From the NCBI RefSeq assembly GCF_009937975.1, contig NZ_AP018441.1:3534001-3598000 (forward strand): a stretch of DNA of 64,000 nt, in the 5' to 3' direction. Under the pieces are notes generated by a model. The model was not told where the DNA came from and made no database searches. It saw nothing but the letters and a program-made list of their open reading frames with translations. Made by a program: the position numbers and the translations under genes. Positions 56,736-64,000 of this stretch are shown in pieces. Numbering within the stretch: the stretch's first letter is position 1; the number at the start of each line of letters is the position of its first letter. The stretch is from Undibacterium sp. YM2 (lineage in GTDB: Bacteria > Pseudomonadota > Gammaproteobacteria > Burkholderiales > Burkholderiaceae_D).

Positions 56736-58342
56736 AACCTCCCGCACTACGCGACGCCCACGACAAACCTGTCATCTGGACAGTCTCCATCTCGCGCCTG
56801 TTCGATATGTTCCGTGACATCATGGTTGAATATGACGTCAGCGCCGATATAGAACCCATACACATGGGTTTTGAAGGAGCGGCGCAATACCTGAAAGAAC
56901 GCCTGCAAACCGAGAGATGTGATGCCGTCATCGCGGCAGGCTCGAATGGCGCTTACCTCAAAAACCGCCTGCCCGTCCCTGTCGTTATCGCCAAGGCCAG
57001 TGGCTTTGATGTCATGCAGGCACTGGCAAGAGCGCGCAAGGTGTCGCCAGCCATAGGCCTCATCAATTACCAGGAGACCATGCCTGAGCTGGCGGATTTC
57101 AAAACCACTTTCGGTTTTCCGCTGGAGCAGCGCACCTATGTTACTGAAGAAGATGCACGGGCCCAGATCAGTGAACTCAAAGCGAGTGGCATCAAGGTCA
57201 TTGTCGGCGCGGGCCTGATTACTGACCTGGCGGAGGAAGCCGGGCTGACTGGCATTTTCATGTATTCTGCCACCTCAATACGCCAGGCTTTTGACGATGC
57301 ACTGGAAATCGCCCGTCTGACGCGACTGGAATCAGCCAGAGGCAGACATCATCCTGCGGCAGAATCATTACGAGCCAAGCATGGCCTGAATGATTTGCGC
57401 GGCGAGTCCGCCATTATGCAGGCGACCCGCAAGTCCATTGCCTTGTTTGCCCGCTCCCCGGCAACGGTGTTGTTACAAGGTGAAACAGGCACAGGCAAGG
57501 AATTGGCAGCCCAGGCCTTGCACAGAGAGAGCACACGGGCACGCCAGCCCTTTGTTGCCGTGAATTGCGGTGCGATTGCCGAAAGCCTGCTGGAATCTGA
57601 ATTGTTTGGCTATGAAGAAGGTGCTTTCACCGGCTCAAAGCGTGGCGGTCATGCAGGTTTGTTTGAAATTGCCCACAGAGGCACGGTATTCCTCGATGAG
57701 ATCGGTGAAATGCCACTGACTTTGCAAACCCGCCTGTTGCGGGTACTGGAAGAGCGCGAAATCAACCGCGTGGGCAGCATGCGCCCTGTCCCGGTCGATG
57801 TGCGCATCATCAGCGCCACTCATTGCGACCTCGAAAGCCGGGTAAAAGAAGGAAAGTTTCGTGCCGACCTGTATTTCCGCCTTGCAGTATTACGCCTGCA
57901 TCTCCCACCCTTGCGCCAGCGTCCTGACGACCTGCTGCCCCTCGCAGTATGGTGCCTCAAGCATGCGCTGGCTGCCATGGGTGCCAGGCCACACGCCAAT
58001 CTGCATGCAGAAATTGCCAGCTGCAACAGCCTGCTGCAAGCCTATGACTGGCCAGGAAATGTAAGAGAATTACGCAATCTCATGGAGCGCCTGGCCCTGT
58101 TCCTGGCGGCAGAACCCCTGCAAGCCCTGACACCTGCCTTTGTGGCAAAAATCCTGCCTGAACTACATAAACAACAACCCGGTGCAGAAGTGTCGGGCAG
58201 CCCAGCCAGCACTGGCGATCTGGCAGCACCAGAGTCGCTGGAACTGGTCATGGAAAAATTCAAGCACAACCGGGAAGCGGCGGCAGACTACCTGGGTATC
58301 AGCAGGACGACTTTGTGGCGACGTCTCAAGCAAAAAACGTAA
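56729..58342 (+). CDS. prpR: Sigma-54-dependent regulator of the methylcitrate operon
   Basis: 537 residues from the ATG at 56729; a TTG at 56699 is also in frame but lies inside the operator cluster. The N-terminal PrpR_N sensor domain ([22 protein letters not shown]...[12 protein letters not shown]...[22 protein letters not shown]) senses a pathway intermediate, 2-methylcitrate in Salmonella. The AAA+ domain has Walker A GETGTGKE, the sigma-54-contact loop GAFTGS, and Walker [15 protein letters not shown] Fis-type HTH ([21 protein letters not shown]) closes the protein. It is divergent from prpB and activates it from a distance through sigma-54. Confidence 0.95.
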   Translation: MKQPPALRDAHDKPVIWTVSISRLFDMFRDIMVEYDVSADIEPIHMGFEGAAQYLKERLQTERCDAVIAAGSNGAYLKNRLPVPVVIAKASGFDVMQALARARKVSPAIGLINYQETMPELADFKTTFGFPLEQRTYVTEEDARAQISELKASGIKVIVGAGLITDLAEEAGLTGIFMYSATSIRQAFDDALEIARLTRLESARGRHHPAAESLRAKHGLNDLRGESAIMQATRKSIALFARSPATVLLQGETGTGKELAAQALHRESTRARQPFVAVNCGAIAESLLESELFGYEEGAFTGSKRGGHAGLFEIAHRGTVFLDEIGEMPLTLQTRLLRVLEEREINRVGSMRPVPVDVRIISATHCDLESRVKEGKFRADLYFRLAVLRLHLPPLRQRPDDLLPLAVWCLKHALAAMGARPHANLHAEIASCNSLLQAYDWPGNVRELRNLMERLALFLAAEPLQALTPAFVAKILPELHKQQPGAEVSGSPASTGDLAAPESLELVMEKFKHNREAAADYLGISRTTLWRRLKQKT

Positions 58343-58458
58343 TCATTTGAAACATTAATTGATCATCTGGAGGGCGAATTTTGTGTCGCTCTAAGGTAGA
58401 ATGAATTTGCGCTGCCACTCACAATCTTTGGGTGCATTTATCTTGCATAAAAAATATT

Positions 58459-58824
58459 ATGAAAAAACTACTAATTGTTGACGATAGTAAAGTCTCCCGC
58501 ATGGTGATTCGTGCACACGTCAAAGCAGTGCACCCAGACTGGGAGTTTTTTGAGGCGGGCAGTGGCGAAGATGCCATCAAGTCAGCCGCAGAGAACAAAC
58601 CAGACTTTTGCACCATGGACATTAATATGCCAGGCATGCTGGGCACTGATGCCGCAGAGCAAATTTTGCAGCAAAATCCTGGGGTTCGCATCGCTATATT
58701 CTCAGCGAATGTGCAGGACACCATGCAAAATAGAGCCAACTCCATAGGCACGATCTTTGTCGCCAAGCCGGTGACTGAAAAATCCATCACTATCGTTCTC
58801 AATTATTTCGCGAGCGGCAAATGA
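58459..58824 (+). CDS. Single-domain CheY-like response regulator
   Basis: 121 residues from the ATG at 58459. It is a stand-alone receiver: acidic pair D8/D9, phosphoacceptor D54 in TMDINMPG, S82 and K103 in AKPVTEK. No output domain is present. It is the first of three overlapping or abutting genes with a CheC-like phosphatase and a diguanylate cyclase; CheC-type proteins dephosphorylate CheY. So the pair probably sets the output of a local phosphorelay whose kinase is elsewhere. It is cytoplasmic. Confidence 0.92.
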   Translation: MKKLLIVDDSKVSRMVIRAHVKAVHPDWEFFEAGSGEDAIKSAAENKPDFCTMDINMPGMLGTDAAEQILQQNPGVRIAIFSANVQDTMQNRANSIGTIFVAKPVTEKSITIVLNYFASGK

Positions 58825-59432
58825 ATTCCCTGACCGAACTTCATCTCGATGCATTAAGCGAGGTCTTCAATGTCGGCGCTGGCAGGGCTGCTGCCAGCCT
58901 CAGCGACATCGTCGGTGAAGAAGTTCGCCTTTCTGTTCCCTCGGTTGAAATTCGTAAATCCTCAGAAATAGACGTTTCCTCCATGGGCTTGCAGAGTGAC
59001 CGCTTTGGTGCGGTACACCAGACTTTCAGCGGCTCTTTTGAAGCAGAAGCCATACTGCTGTTCACTGAGGAACATGCACTCAAAATCGTGCGTGACATGA
59101 TGGGCTCGCAAATCAGCCTCGAAGACCTGGCTGAATTTGAACAGGAAGCGATGTGCGAGCTGGGTAATATTATCCTTAATGCCTGCCTGTCAGCCATGGC
59201 AGATATGCTCAGTATCCCCTTGAATTGTTCGCTACCAGATTACTCCGTCGCCAGTACCGAAGAAATTTTCCGCCGCGTCAGCAATGATCTTCAACAGCCC
59301 TATGTCCTGCTGCTGCATATTGACCTGGCGATAGAAAGCCGTCATTCCGAGGGACATTTGATTTTCCTGCTGAGTTCAACTTCCCTGACGGATTTGGTAA
59401 CGCAGCTTGATCGCTTTCTGGGAGCTGTCTAA
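58821..59432 (+). CDS. CheC-like CheY-phosphate phosphatase
   Basis: 203 residues. Both CheC active-site motifs (E-x2-N) are present: SEVFNVGAG in the N-terminal half and CELGNIILNACLSAMADML in the C-terminal half, each followed at the expected distance by a proline. CheC enzymes use the Asn and Glu to remove phosphate from CheY-P. It overlaps the CheY-like gene by four bases and abuts the diguanylate cyclase gene, so the three are co-translated. CheC-family proteins are less common in betaproteobacteria than CheZ, so the arrangement is worth noting. Confidence 0.9.
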   Translation: MNSLTELHLDALSEVFNVGAGRAAASLSDIVGEEVRLSVPSVEIRKSSEIDVSSMGLQSDRFGAVHQTFSGSFEAEAILLFTEEHALKIVRDMMGSQISLEDLAEFEQEAMCELGNIILNACLSAMADMLSIPLNCSLPDYSVASTEEIFRRVSNDLQQPYVLLLHIDLAIESRHSEGHLIFLLSSTSLTDLVTQLDRFLGAV

Positions 59433-60455
59433 ATGGCACAGTTGATGCCTGCTTCTGCCTACCGGGTAGATGAGATATTAAATACCATCAGCCTGGGTCT
59501 GATCGTGCTTGATGTCGATCAGACTATCCTCTTGTGGAATGGTTGGGTAGAGCGATATAGCGGCATCCCGGCCAGCCAAGCCTTGGGCAAACATGTATCT
59601 GAAGCCTTTGAAGAATTACCCAGCCGTGCCATATTAAGTGCAATTACCAACACCCTGAGCTATGGCTTGCCCGTCGTCTTGTCGAATGCCCTGCACCGCT
59701 CCCCTTTACCCCTGTTCCAGCGTGGCGAACACGAGGTTGAGAAAAAACGTATAGACCAGTCTGTTACCATCACGCCGATCACGGCAGAGGACGGCGCACG
59801 TCAGTGCCTGATACAGATCAGTGATTCAACGACCTCGATCAAGCGCGAAAAAATCCTGCGCACGCATTCTGAAGCATTAAAGCGTGAAGCCACGACCGAT
59901 AGCCTGACAGGCATCTATAACCGCCGTTTCTTTGATGAACACTACAAGATGGCAATGGGCCACGCAGTGCGCCATCATGTTCCCCTGACTGTCTTCATGG
60001 TCGATATAGATTACTTCAAGGAATACAACGATAACTACGGCCATGTGGCCGGAGACAAAGCCTTGATACAGGTAGCCGCAGCCCTGCGCAAGCAATTACT
60101 CAGGGCGACTGATGTGCTGGCACGTTTCGGCGGTGAAGAATTCATCCTGATGCTGCCTAATATGGCACCAGACACAGCCATGCAGTTTGCAGAAAAACTG
60201 CGTACCGCAGTCTGGGATCTGAACATACCGCATTTCAAATCACACATCAGCCAGCGCATCAGCGTCAGCATAGGCTTTAGCAATTACCACAAGCATCCAG
60301 ACGTTGATGCCAATGCCTTGCTCAAGTGCGCTGACGCAGCACTCTATGAAGCCAAAAAGGCTGGCCGCAATCAAAGCTATTTTCTGCCCCTGCAGCAATT
60401 CAATACCCAAACTACAGCACCCGCAGGCACCCTGCATAAATCTATCAGTCATTAA
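59433..60455 (+). CDS. PAS-GGDEF diguanylate cyclase
   Basis: 340 residues. An N-terminal PAS domain (RVDEILNTISLGLIVLDVDQTILLWNGWVERYSGIPASQALGKHVSEAF) is followed by a GGDEF domain: DSLTGIYNRRFFDEHY, the FMVDIDYFKEYND metal site and RFGGEEFILMLP, an intact GGEEF active site. This enzyme should make cyclic-di-GMP from two GTP. The I-site RxxD is not evident (KQLLRATDVLARF has R-A-T-D, which may serve). It lies immediately after the CheC gene with no gap, so c-di-GMP synthesis may be tied to the phosphorelay. The PAS ligand is unknown. Confidence 0.93.
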   Translation: MAQLMPASAYRVDEILNTISLGLIVLDVDQTILLWNGWVERYSGIPASQALGKHVSEAFEELPSRAILSAITNTLSYGLPVVLSNALHRSPLPLFQRGEHEVEKKRIDQSVTITPITAEDGARQCLIQISDSTTSIKREKILRTHSEALKREATTDSLTGIYNRRFFDEHYKMAMGHAVRHHVPLTVFMVDIDYFKEYNDNYGHVAGDKALIQVAAALRKQLLRATDVLARFGGEEFILMLPNMAPDTAMQFAEKLRTAVWDLNIPHFKSHISQRISVSIGFSNYHKHPDVDANALLKCADAALYEAKKAGRNQSYFLPLQQFNTQTTAPAGTLHKSISH

Positions 60456-60535
60456 CAAATGCCATTGAATACAGGCCACTAATGCGGGCCTGCCACTGAT
60501 TGCCCCACGCGTTTTAGAGCATATAAGGACATATT

Positions 60536-61411
60536 ATGACGAATTCTGTTTCATGTTTTTCCGTATCCCGTCGCAGCATGATCGTGGCCTTGGGTTTATT
60601 GACGTTCACGGGCCTGGCGCAAGCACAACAGGTCTTGCGTGTATCCGCTATACCTGACGAAGCACCAACTGAATTACAACGCAAGTTCAAACCACTGGGT
60701 ACCATGCTGGAAAAGAAACTCGGCATGAAGGTAGAGTTCATACCCGTCACTGATTATGCCGCGTCGGTCGAAGGACTGATCAACAAGAAACTGGACATGG
60801 TCTGGTTTGGCGGCTTCACTTTTGTGCAAGCCAAGGTACGCAGCAAAGACCAGGTCATACCGCTGGTGCAACGTGAAGAAGATGAAAAATTCAAATCGGT
60901 CTTCATTACTACCGATAAAAATATTACCAAACTGGAAGACCTCAAGGGCAAGACCTTCACCTTTGGTTCTGAGTCATCCACTTCCGGCCATTTGATGCCA
61001 AGGTCTTATTTGCTGGCCGCGAAGATCAACCCTGATACAGACATGAAACGCATCGCTTTTTCCGGCGCCCACGATGCGACTGTCGCTGCCGTATCTGGTG
61101 GCAAGGTAGATGCTGGCGCCCTGAATATCTCAGTGTGGGAAAAACTGCTGGCGCAAGGCAAGGTCGATACCAAGCTGGTGCATGTGTTCTACACTACCCC
61201 AGGCTACTATGACTACAATTGGTCAGTACGTGCCGACATGCCTGCCGACTTGCGCAAGAAGATCAGCGATGCCTTCCTGAACCTTGATCCGGCCAACCCA
61301 CAAGACAAGGAGATACTTGAGCTGCAACGCGCCACCCGCTTCATCCCCACCAGGGCAGACAACTACAAGGCCATAGAAGCGGCAGCGCATAATGCTGGCC
61401 TGCTGAAGTAA
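60536..61411 (+). CDS. PhnD-like substrate-binding protein, putative selenate/phosphonate type
   Basis: 291 residues with a signal peptide ending in GLAQA. The PhnD/SsuA-type fold is seen in VLRVSAIPDEAPTELQRKFKPLGTMLEKKLGMKVEFIPVTDYAASVEGLINKKLDMVWFGGFTFVQAKVRS, FTFGSESSTSGHLMPR and FSGAHDATVAAVSGGKVDAGALN. The EAPTELQRKFKPL stretch resembles the clade named putative selenate ABC transporter binding proteins rather than classic PhnD. No C-P lyase genes follow in the window. The next three genes form the ATPase and two permeases of the same importer. Confidence 0.88.
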   Translation: MTNSVSCFSVSRRSMIVALGLLTFTGLAQAQQVLRVSAIPDEAPTELQRKFKPLGTMLEKKLGMKVEFIPVTDYAASVEGLINKKLDMVWFGGFTFVQAKVRSKDQVIPLVQREEDEKFKSVFITTDKNITKLEDLKGKTFTFGSESSTSGHLMPRSYLLAAKINPDTDMKRIAFSGAHDATVAAVSGGKVDAGALNISVWEKLLAQGKVDTKLVHVFYTTPGYYDYNWSVRADMPADLRKKISDAFLNLDPANPQDKEILELQRATRFIPTRADNYKAIEAAAHNAGLLK

Positions 61412-62277
61412 TGCCGGCAGTAATGGCTACAGTACAGCTGCGCTTGCAGCAATTGAGTGTGGCTTTTCCCGGTGCGGCACACACTGCACCGGTGGCAGGG
61501 CAAGGGCAACAGCAATACCTACTTGAGAGCCTGAACCTGACAGTAGCCCAGGGTGAGCAAATTGCCATCATAGGCCCGTCTGGTGCCGGCAAAACCACGC
61601 TGCTACATACCCTGGCTGCGGCCCACCAGCCTGCCAGTGGCCAATTCCAGTTCATGGACCACGATGTCTGGGCGCTTTCGCATACGGCACGCCATGCCTT
61701 GCGCCGTCATCTGTTTCTGGCACCGCAAACACCGCCGCTACCGGTACGCCAGCGCGTCGTCACTGCGGTACTGGCTGGTCGCCTGCCACACTGGACACTG
61801 TCACAGGCACTACGCAATCTGATCAAGCCCACAGACCCGCTGGCTGCCTGGCAAGCCTTGCAGCGTTTTGATCTGCAACACAAGCTGTATGCCAGGGTAG
61901 ATAAACTGTCTGGCGGTGAACGCCAGCGCTGTGGACTGGCACGCCTGCTATTGTCCGATGCCAGCCTGTTGCTGGTAGACGAACCCCTGTCTGCACTGGA
62001 TCCGACACTGGCCCTGCAAACTCTGAACACCTTGCAGCAGGAAGCAAAACAACGCAATGCAACACTGATTTGCAGCCTGCATCAGGTAGAACTGGCACGT
62101 CAGCACTTCACGCGCATCATAGGCTTGCGTGCCGGTAAAGTGCTGTTCGACAGCAATAAAGTAGATGATCAGATGATCGCTGATCTGTACCGGAATGCTG
62201 GCAGCCCCCAGCAGCAATCATTGGATATGACTGCGCTGGATCAACCTGATTTTTCTGACGCTCCCCGCTGTTTTTAA
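61411..62277 (+). CDS. PhnC-like ABC transporter ATPase
   Basis: 288 residues. Walker A is GPSGAGKTT near residue 51, the Q-loop lies at LFLAPQTPPLPVRQRV, the signature is KLSGGERQR, Walker B is SLLLVDEPLSALDPT and the switch His is in ICSLHQVELA. Its ATG shares one base with the stop of the binding-protein gene, and the frame also offers an ATG at 61423. It couples ATP hydrolysis to the two permeases below. Confidence 0.93.
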   Translation: MPAVMATVQLRLQQLSVAFPGAAHTAPVAGQGQQQYLLESLNLTVAQGEQIAIIGPSGAGKTTLLHTLAAAHQPASGQFQFMDHDVWALSHTARHALRRHLFLAPQTPPLPVRQRVVTAVLAGRLPHWTLSQALRNLIKPTDPLAAWQALQRFDLQHKLYARVDKLSGGERQRCGLARLLLSDASLLLVDEPLSALDPTLALQTLNTLQQEAKQRNATLICSLHQVELARQHFTRIIGLRAGKVLFDSNKVDDQMIADLYRNAGSPQQQSLDMTALDQPDFSDAPRCF

Positions 62278-62282
62278 GCACG

Positions 62283-63128
62283 ATGACACAGCAAGCAAGC
62301 CATTCCAACTTACAGCCAGCACATGATCCTGCATGGCGCATGCGAGTGACCATCATACTATGCTCGCTGGTGCTGCTCTGGCCCATGCTGCTGATCACTG
62401 AATTCAAACCCTGGCAACTGATCGATGCACAAAGTCTGGGGGCAACCTGGCGCTTCCTGTCGGGATTTTTTCCGCCTGCGCATTCCACAGAGTTTTTACT
62501 GATCGTGCTGGAAGCCACCTGGCAAACCATCGCCATTGCCACGGCGGGCCTGACGCTGGCCTTGCTGGGCGCGATACCCATGACCCTGATCGTCAATGAA
62601 CATTTATCGATCTCGCGCATAGGCAGCGGACGCATGCATGGCATGGCCAGGCTGTTGCGCCAGATCGTACGCTGGAAGCTGGTCTTGTTGCGCAGCGTGC
62701 CCGAACTGGTCTGGGCCTTGCTGTTTGTGCGCCTGGTCGGACTGGGGCCGACAGCGGGTGTATTTGCCATCGCCCTCACCTATGCCGGCATGCTGGGCAA
62801 GGTTTATGCTGAAATACTGGAAGCCAATGATGCCCACGCCACCGATAGCCTGCTCAGAAATGGTAGCAGCCGTCTGACGGTGTTTTTGTACGGGGCCTTG
62901 CCAAATGCCGCACCAGAACTGATTTCCTACACCATCTATCGCTGGGAATGCGCGATACGCGGTTCTGTCGTCATGGGCTTTGTCGGCGCTGGCGGCCTGG
63001 GTCAGCGTATGGATGAATCCATGAAAATGTTGTCCGGCGCTGAAGTGTCAACCATGCTGATCGTCTTCGTGCTGCTGGTGGGCATTGCGGACCTGGCCAG
63101 TAAATTATTCCGCAAGGCACTGGCATGA
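62283..63128 (+). CDS. PhnE-like ABC permease, first copy
   Basis: 281 residues. Several membrane segments (VTIILCSLVLLWPMLLI, TIAIATAGLTLALLGAIPMTLI, LLVGIADLASKLF) and the EAA-type coupling loop region (TYAGMLGKVYAEILEANDAHATDSLLRNGSSRLTVFLYGALPNAAPELISYTIYRWECAIRGS) mark it as a PhnE-type permease. It follows the ATPase gene by five bases and overlaps the second permease by four. Two different permeases imply a heterodimer. Confidence 0.92.
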   Translation: MTQQASHSNLQPAHDPAWRMRVTIILCSLVLLWPMLLITEFKPWQLIDAQSLGATWRFLSGFFPPAHSTEFLLIVLEATWQTIAIATAGLTLALLGAIPMTLIVNEHLSISRIGSGRMHGMARLLRQIVRWKLVLLRSVPELVWALLFVRLVGLGPTAGVFAIALTYAGMLGKVYAEILEANDAHATDSLLRNGSSRLTVFLYGALPNAAPELISYTIYRWECAIRGSVVMGFVGAGGLGQRMDESMKMLSGAEVSTMLIVFVLLVGIADLASKLFRKALA

Positions 63129-63928
63129 GTACGCTAGATAACAACATGCCAGCCGCACCGGCGCTATTGAGCCCACTCAAACTGGCACTAAGTGTGGGCA
63201 TCATACTGCTGGTCGTAGCCAGTTTTGTCAGTCTGAACATGGAATGGCGTGCCTTCTTCAGCGACGACGCCGCAGGCAAAACCTGGGAATTTCTGCAAGG
63301 CTTCGCGCCGCCAGACATCAACCCTGCCCTGCTCAAAAAAACCGCCTTCGCCTCTTTTGAAACCCTGGCCATGTCGGCACTGGGCACCCTGATTGCCGCC
63401 ATCCTGGGTCTGTTGCTGGCATTGCCAGCCAGCGGCCGCTTTGGCAAGGCTGCAAAAAGCAGTACGCGATTATTTTTGAATGTGGCGCGTGCCATCCCCG
63501 AACTGGTGTGGGCATCCATCATGCTGATTGCCGCTGGACTAGGGCCATTTGCCGGCACCATCGCGCTGGCCGCCCATACCACCGGCGTACTTGGCCGCCT
63601 GTTTGCTGAAGTACTGGAAAACGCCGTGCCACAGGCAGAATCCACATTGCGCCTGAACGGTGCATCTGCCATCAATGCCTTTATGTATGCCACGCTGCCA
63701 CAAAGCCTGCCGCAAATGCTGTCTTACACCCTGTACCGATGGGAAAACAATATCCGCGCTGCCGCCATATTGGGCGTAGTCGGGGCCGGTGGTCTGGGGC
63801 AGATGTTGAAATATCATCTGTCGCTATTCCAGATGCAGACCGCAGCCACGGTCATCATCGCCATGCTGATACTGGTCGCCATGGTGGATGCATTGAGCTT
63901 CGCTGTGCGACGCTGGTTGATGCAATAA
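63125..63928 (+). CDS. PhnE-like ABC permease, second copy
   Basis: 267 residues. It has hydrophobic segments (LALSVGIILLVVASFVSL, ALGTLIAAILGLLLALPASG, AATVIIAMLILVAMVDALSF) and the loop HTTGVLGRLFAEVLENAVPQAESTLRLNGASAINAFMYATLPQSLPQMLSYTLYRWENNIRAAAILGVVGAGGLGQ, which matches the same region of the first permease. The two look like an ancient duplication that diverged. The cluster might continue past the window edge. Confidence 0.92.
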   Translation: MSTLDNNMPAAPALLSPLKLALSVGIILLVVASFVSLNMEWRAFFSDDAAGKTWEFLQGFAPPDINPALLKKTAFASFETLAMSALGTLIAAILGLLLALPASGRFGKAAKSSTRLFLNVARAIPELVWASIMLIAAGLGPFAGTIALAAHTTGVLGRLFAEVLENAVPQAESTLRLNGASAINAFMYATLPQSLPQMLSYTLYRWENNIRAAAILGVVGAGGLGQMLKYHLSLFQMQTAATVIIAMLILVAMVDALSFAVRRWLMQ

Positions 63929-64000
63929 CACCACGCATTAACACTACCCATTAGCACTACCAACTGATCACACAAGACAAGGCCAGCAAACCCAGGGCCA

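Overview
The window is a stretch of chromosome from a Gram-negative betaproteobacterium. Gene content (AcnD/PrpF-type methylcitrate cluster, CysB-type LysR regulator, DUF1415, an aquaporin, several chemoreceptors ending in a DWEEF tail) and a moderate G+C fit Burkholderiales, family Oxalobacteraceae, perhaps Undibacterium. The genus is inferred from overall resemblance, not shown by a marker gene. Isoleucine codon ATA is used unusually often in most genes. Coding density is high and there is no intact insertion sequence, prophage or CRISPR array.

Layout. 1-5.1 kb: the start of an OmpR-type response regulator (cut by the window edge), a lipoprotein, a GNAT acetyltransferase, a DHH phosphoesterase, and a small DUF4260 / SnoaL-like / MarR cluster. 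That cluster lies behind a sigma-70-like promoter whose spacer is filled by a perfect palindrome. 5.2-14.9 kb: a four-gene operon on the minus strand. It encodes a giant (about 1783 residue) exported multicopper oxidase, a YncE-like beta-propeller protein, a tandem-domain SCO copper protein and a cytochrome c fused to a periplasmic-binding-protein domain. It resembles the mofA-type putative metal-oxidase loci and is the most unusual system here. The oxidase gene carries an apparent one-base frameshift in a five-base C/G run next to its signal peptide. 15.2-16 kb: a decayed phage-type Dam methylase gene beside tRNA-Ser(GCT).

16-26.6 kb: lysC, DUF1415, aqpZ, a haloacid dehalogenase/malate synthase pair with a divergent LysR regulator, a chemoreceptor, a cold-shock protein, an enoyl-CoA hydratase and a PaaI-type thioesterase. 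26.7-30.1 kb: a thiolase plus FadJ/FadB-like pair for beta-oxidation. 30.2-36.8 kb: a beta-CASP RNase-like protein, a CapA-like protein, a ferredoxin, an SCP2-domain protein, and an overlapping cysB-HAD-methyltransferase operon. 36.9-49.8 kb: a PlpD-like patatin autotransporter, a branched-chain-type binding protein, an FAH-family enzyme, a second chemoreceptor (frameshifted), an RTX-associated calcium-domain protein without RTX repeats, a DUF885 metallopeptidase-like lipoprotein and an HDOD protein.

47.9-58.3 kb: the 2-methylcitrate cluster for propionate, prpB-prpC-GNAT-acnD-prpF-prpE, with divergent prpR. A canonical -24/-12 sigma-54 promoter precedes prpB and repeated GTTTCAT/ATGAAAC motifs lie next to prpR. 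58.4-60.5 kb: a CheY-CheC-diguanylate cyclase signalling operon. 60.5-63.9 kb: a PhnD/PhnC/PhnE/PhnE-type ABC importer whose binding protein resembles the clade annotated as putative selenate transporters.

Two genes (the multicopper oxidase and one chemoreceptor) each look one base short. These should be checked as possible assembly errors before being treated as pseudogenes.
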